31,978 nt of DNA from W2P13-069 sp963590525. GTDB taxonomy: Bacteria > Actinomycetota > Coriobacteriia > Coriobacteriales > QAMH01. The notes under the pieces are model-generated. The model saw nothing but the letters and a program-made list of their open reading frames with translations. It ran no database searches and had not been told where the DNA came from. Positions 14,759 to 21,180 of the stretch are shown here, in pieces; position 1 is the first letter of the stretch; each line of letters begins with the position of its first letter. The DNA lies in the NCBI GenBank assembly GCA_963590525.1, contig CAVAPV010000022.1:1-31978 (forward strand), written 5' to 3'. Made by a program: the position numbers and the translations under genes.

Positions 14759-15868
14759 TTAGAACCTCAAAGCTGCGGAGAAACTTCCGATACCGGAAGT
14801 CTCGCAGACATAAGCGCCCGTATGGGGAGAGTGGATGTAGTTGTCTCCGCCGGAATAGATGGCAACATGACCGCTGCGATAGAGGATATCGCCCGCAGAT
14901 GCGGAGTACACCGACATACGTGCCTTGGCCTCTGCATACTGGCTCTCTGTGTAGTGGGACATGCTGATGCCGATCTTGGCGTAGCACCACATGGTGAGAC
15001 CCGAGCAGTCAAAGGAGTTGGGCCCAGCTGCGCCCCAGACATAGGGGCAGCCGATGCGGGAGCGAGCGTAATCCACAACACCGCCGTTAGTGGGGATGGA
15101 AGAGCCACCGGAGTTGTTGTTGCTGGAGCCACCGGAGTTGTTGTTGCTGGAGCCACCGGAGTTGGAGCTGCCACCGGAGTTGGAGCTGTTGGAGTTGGTA
15201 TGGGGCCTGTAAGCAGCCGCTGCTTGCGCCCTGCGTTTGGCCTCTGCCTCCTCCTCTTCTTTGAGAAGCTTGCGGTACTCTGCGCTCAGGCTGTTGTACT
15301 CGGACTCGTACTGGTTGGTCATGCTCTGGATGCTCTTGTGATAGGCCTTTGCCTCTGCCAGGCTATCTGCAGCAGTAGCCTGCTGCTCGTCGAGCTCCTT
15401 CTTTGCAGCCTCGAGCTTTGCCTTGGCCTGCTTGGTCTCTGTCACGAGGTCTGCATCGTCCTCGTTGAGGGTGTTGAGCGTATCCCAGACCGTTGCAAAG
15501 TCATCAAAGGAGCCAACGCCCAAAAGGACGTCCAAATAAGACATAGAGCCCGTGCGGTACATAGAGGTAGCACGCGTTGCCAGATGACCCTGCAAGGTGT
15601 CGATCTTGCTTTGCGCCTCTTTGATCTGCTCTTTTGCCTTGTCGACCTTGGCAGTTGCCTTCTCGTAAGCATCTTGAGCCGCGTTGTATTGGTCGACGGC
15701 TTGATCGAGCTCGTCGAGCATGCTGTCGAGTTTGGCCTTGATGGCCTGGACTTCTTGCTTTTTCTCTGCTGCGGTGACGCCAAAGGCATCAGCCGGGCTA
15801 ACGGAGCAAAGAGCACCAAAGGTAAGTGCGGTGCCGAGGAATGCTCTGCGATTAAGCTTCATTGACAT
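14759..15868 (-). CDS. secreted NlpC/P60 (C40) peptidoglycan endopeptidase with Tat-type signal
   Basis: Cell-wall hydrolase expected to cut peptide stems of peptidoglycan. The 369-residue product begins with a signal peptide containing a twin-arginine motif (LNRRAFLG) and a hydrophobic stretch ending SPADA. A long coiled coil follows (about 32-210), then a Ser/Gly/Asn linker of repeated NNNSGGSS units (about 225-255). The C-terminal NlpC/P60 domain has catalytic Cys in FDCSGLTMW, His in GHVAIYSG and a third polar site in YIHSPH. The architecture resembles PcsB/RipA-type division hydrolases. GGAGG lies six bases before the ATG at 15868. It probably is exported by the Tat pathway, with tatA two genes downstream. 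Confidence 0.92.
   Translation of the reverse strand: MSMKLNRRAFLGTALTFGALCSVSPADAFGVTAAEKKQEVQAIKAKLDSMLDELDQAVDQYNAAQDAYEKATAKVDKAKEQIKEAQSKIDTLQGHLATRATSMYRTGSMSYLDVLLGVGSFDDFATVWDTLNTLNEDDADLVTETKQAKAKLEAAKKELDEQQATAADSLAEAKAYHKSIQSMTNQYESEYNSLSAEYRKLLKEEEEAEAKRRAQAAAAYRPHTNSNSSNSGGSSNSGGSSNNNSGGSSNNNSGGSSIPTNGGVVDYARSRIGCPYVWGAAGPNSFDCSGLTMWCYAKIGISMSHYTESQYAEAKARMSVYSASAGDILYRSGHVAIYSGGDNYIHSPHTGAYVCETSGIGSFSAALRF
15102..15195 (-). repeat. 24-bp tandem repeat in the hydrolase linker
   Basis: Two full 24-base units start at 15102 and 15126, with degenerate partial copies to about 15195. They encode the NNNSGGSS-type linker between coiled coil and catalytic domain. The unit is a multiple of three, so copy-number change would alter linker length without a frameshift. 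Confidence 0.85.
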
Positions 15869-15912
15869 CCAAAACCTCCGTACAGGATGTTTTCTTGCGC
15901 ATAAGTCGTATT

Positions 15913-15942
15913 AAAGTACCATCATTTGGCATAGCGAGTCAA
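15913..15942 (-). promoter_or_regulatory. probable promoter of the NlpC/P60 gene
   Basis: On the minus strand TTGACT (15937-15942) is followed after 18 bases by TACTTT (15913-15918). It lies about 45 nt upstream of the start codon. The -10 is imperfect. Confidence 0.45.
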
Positions 15943-16013
15943 ACCGCCATACAACCGTCACACTCTGCACACACAACCCGCACGCGCTGCGCAAGCAGCG
16001 GTACCGCAGCAAG

Positions 16014-16922
16014 CTAACGCGGCAAGGCGTCGCAAAGCGCATCGAGAATCGTTACGGCAAGATGCTGCGCCCAACGGGGCAGATCGACGTTGCGATACTC
16101 AAACGGAGGCTGTCCTAAAAGCTCTACGTAGATGCGACGAGGACTGCCCTGCGCCGTCTCAAGCGCCGTTGCAAGGCGAGCAGTAAAGGTGTAATCATCC
16201 CCAATCGTCACGATATGACAGTCTTTTTGGGGAAGGCTTCCCTCCACGCCGATGCCCACCATGAGCACCGAAGGCGCAGGGGCAACGCTTAGGCGGTCTG
16301 CGCTGGTGATGCTTGAGAAAGGAGCGGAGGCCTGAGCGAGATTTGCCGCCCTATGGGCAACATCGCGTCCCAGCTCGTCTGTTCCAAAGAAGACGATCTC
16401 GGCTGTCTCCAGGACGCTTGCCGCGCGCGCAAAGCCCATGTGCTTTTGGGTGTCGGCGGTGTTGACAGCGCCTTTGCCCTCCCACGCATGACGCAAACGC
16501 CAGATGGCATCGTAGGTCGTGGCACCGGCAACGCCGTCGTCGACAAGGCCTATGCTCGACTGGAAATCGCGCAAAGCATGCTCGGTATGCGCGCCAAAGA
16601 TGCCATCGGCATCTCCTACGATAAACCCAAGCGCGTTGAGGATGTCTTGCAGACATTTGACGTCGTGGCCGTGAAAGAAGGGCATGCGCAGGTAGAGCAT
16701 GCGGTCTCCCAGAGAAAACGTCGCATCGACAAGCGCCTTCCAAGCGGCATCGTCGACAAAATCCCCTGCCGCAAGACCTTCTTTCTTTCTAAACTCACTC
16801 ACGGCGATCTGCGTTCTATCCAAATAGACGCCGTCGACGTTTAGCTCGTAGCCAAGCGTGCGCAGGCGCTGCTGGACATCTTGAACCGCAGGGCCCTTGT
16901 CATTGCGCTGTATCGTCTTCAT
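16014..16922 (-). CDS. peptidoglycan-binding-repeat protein, CwlM-like
   Basis: The 302-residue product starts with two peptidoglycan-binding (PGBD1) repeats, about 8-66 (VQDVQQRLRTLGYELNVDG...) and 82-142 (VKCLQDILNALGF...ADGIFG...GVAGATTYDAI). The linker MLYLRMPFFHGHDV resembles actinobacterial CwlM (Rv3915). The C-terminal part (about 165-302) sits where CwlM has its amidase-3 domain. I do not see the zinc-binding His/Glu motifs there, so it may be a degenerate, non-catalytic domain. CwlM in mycobacteria regulates peptidoglycan synthesis through MurA; a similar role is inference. No signal peptide is visible, which fits a cytoplasmic protein. It follows the polyprenyl synthase by 12 nt. 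Confidence 0.7.
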   Translation of the reverse strand: MKTIQRNDKGPAVQDVQQRLRTLGYELNVDGVYLDRTQIAVSEFRKKEGLAAGDFVDDAAWKALVDATFSLGDRMLYLRMPFFHGHDVKCLQDILNALGFIVGDADGIFGAHTEHALRDFQSSIGLVDDGVAGATTYDAIWRLRHAWEGKGAVNTADTQKHMGFARAASVLETAEIVFFGTDELGRDVAHRAANLAQASAPFSSITSADRLSVAPAPSVLMVGIGVEGSLPQKDCHIVTIGDDYTFTARLATALETAQGSPRRIYVELLGQPPFEYRNVDLPRWAQHLAVTILDALCDALPR

Positions 16923-16934
16923 ATAACCGTACCC

Positions 16935-17954
16935 TTAGTTGAGGCGACTCACGAAGAAATCGCCCATAGAGAGAAGGAGCTTGCGCGAGATGCTCGCAGG
17001 CAAAACGCGTTTGAGGTCTTCTTGCCCCTCATGAGCAAGCCTGATTGCATAGTCGCGCACGTAATCGATAGAGCCAGCGTTTTGCATGATCTCTACTGCG
17101 CGGGCAAGGCGATCAGGGTCTGTCTCCTTAGAAGACAGCAGCTCCAAGAGCTCCTCTTTCTCATCTGCAGCGGCGTTAGAGAGCGCATGCACTGCAATCA
17201 TCGTGCGCTTTCCCTCGGTGATATCGCTGCGGTAGTCCTTGTTTGCAGCCTCTTTCTTGCCCACGAGGTTCAAGAGGTCGTCTTGCAGCTGGAACGCCAA
17301 GCCGGTTGACATGCCGTATGCACGCAAAACAGAGATCTGCTCCTCGGTGCCGCCGCCGATGATAGCGCCGATAGCCAACGGAACGCCGCCAGAATAGAAA
17401 GCGGTCTTGTGCTGGGCCATGCAGAGATAATCTTGGACGGAGATGTCGAAGCGGTTGTTTTGAGCCCAGCCGATATCCATCGCCTGGCCTTCTATGGTGC
17501 GCGTCGTCATATCGACAAGCTCGCGCAAGACACGCAGCTTGACATCGTCGGGAAGGCCCTCGTCGTTGATGACCGTGCCTGTAACCAAAGAAAGCGCCAA
17601 GTCACCCGCGTTAATCGCAAGGCCCTCGCCCAAGGTAATGTGCATGCAAGGCTCTCCGCGACGCACCTGGGAGTCGTCCGCGATGTCATCGTGAATGAGC
17701 GCAGCGGTGTGGAAATGCTCGATGGCAGCTCCTGCGGCCAAAGCGCGCTTTTCATCGCCACCCACAGCAGCACAGGCAAGCAAGGTGATCAAAGGACGAT
17801 GCCTCTTGCCGCCGTTTTCCGAATACTTTGACAGCGGATCATACAGGTAGAGATCCATGTCGGGATGCGAGCCGTTGTGGAAGTACGTGCGAAGATGCTC
17901 GTCTATTTCTGCCGAGCGATCATCGAGGTATTTTTTAAAAATATAATTAGTCAT
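16935..17954 (-). CDS. polyprenyl diphosphate synthase (trans-isoprenyl diphosphate synthase)
   Basis: Chain-elongating prenyltransferase that condenses isopentenyl diphosphate onto an allylic primer. The 339-residue product has the conserved GGKRHRP (48-54), the first Asp-rich motif HDDIADD (88-94) and the second motif LQDDLLN (Asn229 in place of the last Asp). The basic loop SDITEGKRT follows. Small residues (Ala84, Ala85) just before the first Asp-rich motif suggest a product longer than farnesyl diphosphate, for example geranylgeranyl or a quinone side chain. No clear Shine-Dalgarno precedes the ATG, and a strong hairpin ends 17 nt upstream. The gene is probably co-transcribed with the CwlM-like gene. 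Chain length cannot be fixed by eye. Confidence 0.88.
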   Translation of the reverse strand: MTNYIFKKYLDDRSAEIDEHLRTYFHNGSHPDMDLYLYDPLSKYSENGGKRHRPLITLLACAAVGGDEKRALAAGAAIEHFHTAALIHDDIADDSQVRRGEPCMHITLGEGLAINAGDLALSLVTGTVINDEGLPDDVKLRVLRELVDMTTRTIEGQAMDIGWAQNNRFDISVQDYLCMAQHKTAFYSGGVPLAIGAIIGGGTEEQISVLRAYGMSTGLAFQLQDDLLNLVGKKEAANKDYRSDITEGKRTMIAVHALSNAAADEKEELLELLSSKETDPDRLARAVEIMQNAGSIDYVRDYAIRLAHEGQEDLKRVLPASISRKLLLSMGDFFVSRLN

Positions 17955-17971
17955 AATTCATGCATGATAAC

Positions 17972-17998
17972 GCGAGGACGGGATGTTCCCGCCCTCGC
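17972..17998 (-). other. hairpin between transketolase and prenyl synthase genes
   Basis: A twelve-pair stem GCGAGG...CCTCGC (17972-17983 with 17987-17998, one wobble) with a three-base loop. No T-run follows on the minus strand; a T-rich stretch follows on the plus strand. It may end the transketolase message or act in the leader of the next gene. Confidence 0.5.
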
Positions 17999-18071
17999 TT
18001 GTCTTTATTGTCTTGAACGCGCAGATATCAAACCTGATGCGCAAAACCCAAAGAGGACGTGGCGGGCAAAG

Positions 18072-19007
18072 CTACTTGCGTGCAAGCGCAGCCTTTACCT
18101 TTGCTGCGATGCCTGCAGCATCCAAGCCATACTCCGCCAAAAGCTCATCGGGATCGCCCGAGGTGCCAAACTCGTCGCGCACGCCGACGCGCTCCAAGGG
18201 GACGGGGCAGTTCTCACCGATGATATCGGCAACGGCAGAACCCAGACCGCCCACTGTAGAGTGCTCCTCGCAAGTCACAACGCAACCGGTCTTCTTGACG
18301 CTGGCGATGAGCGTCTCCTTGTCAAAGGGCTTGACGCTAAAGGCGTCGATGACCTCGGCGCTAACGCCTTGGGCCTCGAGCTCCTTGGCAGCTTGGAGCG
18401 CCTGGGCAACCTCTACGCCGTTGGCAACGAGCGTGACATCGGTGCCTTCTTTGAGCACGTAGGCGCGCCCGAGCTCGAGCTTGAAGCCAGACTCGTAGAC
18501 CTGGGGCACCTTGGCGCGCCCGAGGCGCACGTAAAACGGGCCGTCGTTTTGGGCGGCGATGCGAATAGCCTGCTTTGCAGCCTCGTAATCTGCGGGAACA
18601 AGCACGCTCATGCCCGGAAGGCCGCGCATGAGGCTTACATCCTCGAGCATCTGATGGCTGCCGCCATCGGGGCCCACGGTAACGCCAGAATGCGTGGGGG
18701 CAACCTTGACGTTGAGGTTTGAATAGCAAACGGTGTTGCGGATCTGATCGTAGCAACGCCCGGTGCCAAAGGCCGCAAACGACCCTGTGAAGACGGTCTT
18801 GCCTGCCAATGCCAAACCGGCGGCGACATCGATCATGTTCTGCTCGGCGATACCCACGTTGACCAAGCGGTCAGGATATGCCTTACCGAGCTTTGCCGTG
18901 GTGGTAGAGCCGGACAGGTCTGCCTCGACAGCCATGACATCCATGCCCTCTTCAACGAGCTCGACCAAAGTTTCGCCGTAACCGGCGCGTGTTGCTTCTG
19001 CTGCCAT
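18072..19007 (-). CDS. transketolase, C-terminal subunit
   Basis: Second half of a split transketolase of the pentose phosphate pathway, which transfers two-carbon units using thiamine diphosphate. The 311-residue product holds the pyrimidine-binding domain, including the catalytic-type Glu in VNVGIAEQNMIDVAAGLA near residues 50-65, plus GSFAAFGTGRCYDQIR, THSGVTVGPDGGSHQ and a C-terminal swivel domain. GGGGGAG lies six bases before the ATG. It follows the N-terminal subunit by three bases. The split form is common in Gram-positive anaerobes and is usually annotated transketolase subunit B. The two-gene layout argues against DXP synthase. Confidence 0.94.
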   Translation of the reverse strand: MAAEATRAGYGETLVELVEEGMDVMAVEADLSGSTTTAKLGKAYPDRLVNVGIAEQNMIDVAAGLALAGKTVFTGSFAAFGTGRCYDQIRNTVCYSNLNVKVAPTHSGVTVGPDGGSHQMLEDVSLMRGLPGMSVLVPADYEAAKQAIRIAAQNDGPFYVRLGRAKVPQVYESGFKLELGRAYVLKEGTDVTLVANGVEVAQALQAAKELEAQGVSAEVIDAFSVKPFDKETLIASVKKTGCVVTCEEHSTVGGLGSAVADIIGENCPVPLERVGVRDEFGTSGDPDELLAEYGLDAAGIAAKVKAALARK

Positions 19008-19010
19008 GTC

Positions 19011-19844
19011 TTACTCCCCCTTGAGCTCTGCGATGGCCTGCTGTGCTTGCTCGTCGTTAGGAGCTTTGCCATGCCAGCCGGCTTGGTTTTCCATGAAGCT
19101 GACGCCTTTGCCCTTGACGGTAGAGGCAACGATGCACACGGGTTTGCCAACAACCTGCTTTGCCGATGCAAACGCCTCGACAAGCGCCTGGATATCGTGA
19201 CCGTCGACCTCTATAACCTCCCAACCAAAGGCTGCAAACTTAGCGGGGATGTTGCTTAAGCCCACAACCTCGCGAACATCGCCGTCGATCTGGAGATTGT
19301 TGTTGTCGACGATGGCAATGAGATTATCGAGCTTGTAATGGGCGGCAAACATGGCGGCTTCCCACACCTGGCCCTCTTCGATCTCACCGTCGCCCATAAG
19401 CGCGAAGACGTTTTGGGGTGCGCCGTCTTTACTGTTGATCCTAAGGCCAAGCGCCAAGCCCGCTGCAATCGAAAGTCCTTGTCCGAGAGAGCCTGTGCAG
19501 ACCTCCACGCCGGGAAGCTTCTTGCTATCGGGGTGGCCTTGCAGACGGCTATGGAGCTTACGCAAGGTCATGAGCTCTTCTTGCTCGATGTAGCCCAGCT
19601 CGGCCAAAGCAGCGTAGAGCACCGGGGCGGCATGACCCTTGCACAAGATGAAGCGGTCGCGATCAGGATCTGCCGCATCTTGCGGGTTGACGTTCATCGC
19701 TTTGCCAAAATACAGCGCCGCTACGATATCTGCAGCAGAAAGGCTGCCGCCTGGATGGCCGCTACCTGCCTCATGCAGCATTTTGATGATGTTGATACGC
19801 ATGTTTTTTGCATGCGCTTGGATTTCGGCGAGACCGCTTGTCAC
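19011..19844 (-). CDS. transketolase, N-terminal subunit
   Basis: First half of the split transketolase, binding the diphosphate end of thiamine diphosphate. A GTG start at 19844 is chosen because GAGAGGA lies seven bases upstream; it gives 277 residues. An ATG at 19880 has no ribosome-binding site. Motifs visible are EAGSGHPGGSLSAADIVAALY near residues 25-45 and the TPP/Mg motif GDGEIEEGQVWEAAMFA with DNNN following near 145-180. The C-terminal stretch GKGVSFMEN matches the family. Both subunits must associate to be active. Confidence 0.93.
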   Translation of the reverse strand: MTSGLAEIQAHAKNMRINIIKMLHEAGSGHPGGSLSAADIVAALYFGKAMNVNPQDAADPDRDRFILCKGHAAPVLYAALAELGYIEQEELMTLRKLHSRLQGHPDSKKLPGVEVCTGSLGQGLSIAAGLALGLRINSKDGAPQNVFALMGDGEIEEGQVWEAAMFAAHYKLDNLIAIVDNNNLQIDGDVREVVGLSNIPAKFAAFGWEVIEVDGHDIQALVEAFASAKQVVGKPVCIVASTVKGKGVSFMENQAGWHGKAPNDEQAQQAIAELKGE

Positions 19845-19872
19845 GACGAGTCCTCTCTCTAGTGGACAGACG

Positions 19873-19893
19873 GTTGTCATTCTAAACGACAAC
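19873..19893. other. inverted repeat upstream of the transketolase pair
   Basis: GTTGTC and GACAAC are separated by nine bases, in the 113-nt spacer between prfB and the transketolase start. It could be an operator or just chance. A second stem GGGCGA/TCGCCC (19926-19941) lies right after the prfB stop codon, without a T-run. Confidence 0.3.
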
Positions 19894-19957
19894 GGCTGCC
19901 GCATGATTAGGTAGTTGGCACAATTGGGCGATTTGTCGCCCCTGTTTTGGCAAAGCC

Positions 19958-21061
19958 CTAAGCTTCGCTTACACGCCAGCGATGGTATCCGACAACAAAC
20001 TCGTCTATATCGCCATCTAGCACGGCGTCGACGTTGCCGGTCTCGACACCGCTGCGCAAGTCTTTGACCATACGATACGGATACAAGACGTAGTTGCGAA
20101 TCTGATGCCCAAAACCGATCTCATGCTTGGGACCGCGCAGCTCGTCAACCTGCTCTTGGCGCTTAGCGAGCTCGATTTGATAGAGCCTCGCGCGCAAGAT
20201 CTTCATCGCCGTCTCGCGGTTTTGAATCTGCGACTTCTCGTTTTGGCAGGTCACGACCGTACCCGTAGGGATGTGCGTGATGCGCACGGCGGAGTCCGTC
20301 GTGTTAACGCACTGGCCGCCAGGGCCGCTTGAGCGGTAGACGTCGATGCGCAGGTCCTCCTGCCTGATATCGACCTCTACATCGTCTGGCAACACGGGCA
20401 TGACCTCGACACCGCCAAAAGTGGTCTGACGGCGCTTTTGCTGGTCGGTTGGGCTGATGCGCACCAAGCGGTGAACGCCCATCTCGCTGCGCAGCATTCC
20501 GTAGGCGTTTCTGCCGCTCACGGTAAATGTCGCGCGATCAAGGCCGATGCCCTCGCCCGGCACGACGTCGTTGAGGGTCACCTTCCAACGCTTGCGCTCG
20601 CAATAGCGCGTAAGCATCTTGAAAAGCATCTCGGTCCAATCTTGCGCTTCGAGCCCACCTTGGCCGGGATTGATGCTCACCACGGCGTCGCCATGATCAA
20701 ACTCGCCCGTAAACCAGCTCGAAAGCTCCATGGAGTCTGCTGCTGCAGTAAGCGACTCTACGCTCGCGATAACCTCTGCCTCCATGGATCCATCGTCTTC
20801 TTCTACCGCAAACTCGTTTGCGACAAAGGCATCTTCAAGTGCAGCGCAGGCGTCATCGTACTCTGCGATCTCGTCGCGCAGCCCGGCCGCTTGGCTCATG
20901 ACCGATTGAGCATGCTGCTGGTCGTTCCAAAAATCGGCAGCAGAGGATTTCTTCTCCAGCTCTGCAAGCTGGGCGCGCTTTGCATCGATATGGAGGTACT
21001 CCCCTATGGCACCGATGCGCTCTTGCAGCGCTTCAAGCTGTTGTATGTGGTTTTCGGCCAT
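19958..21061 (-). CDS. prfB: peptide chain release factor 2
   Basis: RF2 ends translation at UGA and UAA. The 367-residue product is continuous from ATG 21061 (AGGAGG upstream), so there is no programmed frameshift. The N-terminal coiled coil, EAQDWTEML near 140 and the catalytic GGQ (248-250, in SSGPGGQCVN) are normal. The stop-codon recognition tripeptide, SPF in nearly all RF2, reads Ser203-Pro204-Thr205 here (RISPTDQQ), with Thr replacing Phe. RF1 has a PxT tripeptide, but the QDWTEML segment and other features are RF2-like. The gene follows secA, the order also seen in Bacillus. Confidence 0.95.
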   Translation of the reverse strand: MAENHIQQLEALQERIGAIGEYLHIDAKRAQLAELEKKSSAADFWNDQQHAQSVMSQAAGLRDEIAEYDDACAALEDAFVANEFAVEEDDGSMEAEVIASVESLTAAADSMELSSWFTGEFDHGDAVVSINPGQGGLEAQDWTEMLFKMLTRYCERKRWKVTLNDVVPGEGIGLDRATFTVSGRNAYGMLRSEMGVHRLVRISPTDQQKRRQTTFGGVEVMPVLPDDVEVDIRQEDLRIDVYRSSGPGGQCVNTTDSAVRITHIPTGTVVTCQNEKSQIQNRETAMKILRARLYQIELAKRQEQVDELRGPKHEIGFGHQIRNYVLYPYRMVKDLRSGVETGNVDAVLDGDIDEFVVGYHRWRVSEA

Positions 21062-21129
21062 GAGTTGTCCTCCTCGCTTCTCTATTGCGCGCCTGCATCA
21101 ACGCGCCCACACATTGTCATGCAACGCAA

Positions 21130-21160
21130 AAGACGGGCGCACCCTCAGGATACGCCCGCC
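21130..21160 (-). terminator. probable terminator after secA
   Basis: A six-pair outer stem CGGGCG/CGCCCG (21136-21141 with 21155-21160) with an imperfect inner part is followed on the minus strand by TCTTTTG. It lies about 20 nt past the secA stop codon, ahead of prfB. Confidence 0.6.
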
Positions 21161-21180
21161 CCCGCTGATGTCTATGCAGT

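Noticed and set aside
18072..19844. Split DXP synthase feeding ispD/ispF
   Set aside because: Motifs (GSGHPGGSLSAADI, VNVGIAEQNM with THSGVTVGPDGGSHQ) and the two-gene layout fit split transketolase better than single-chain Dxs.
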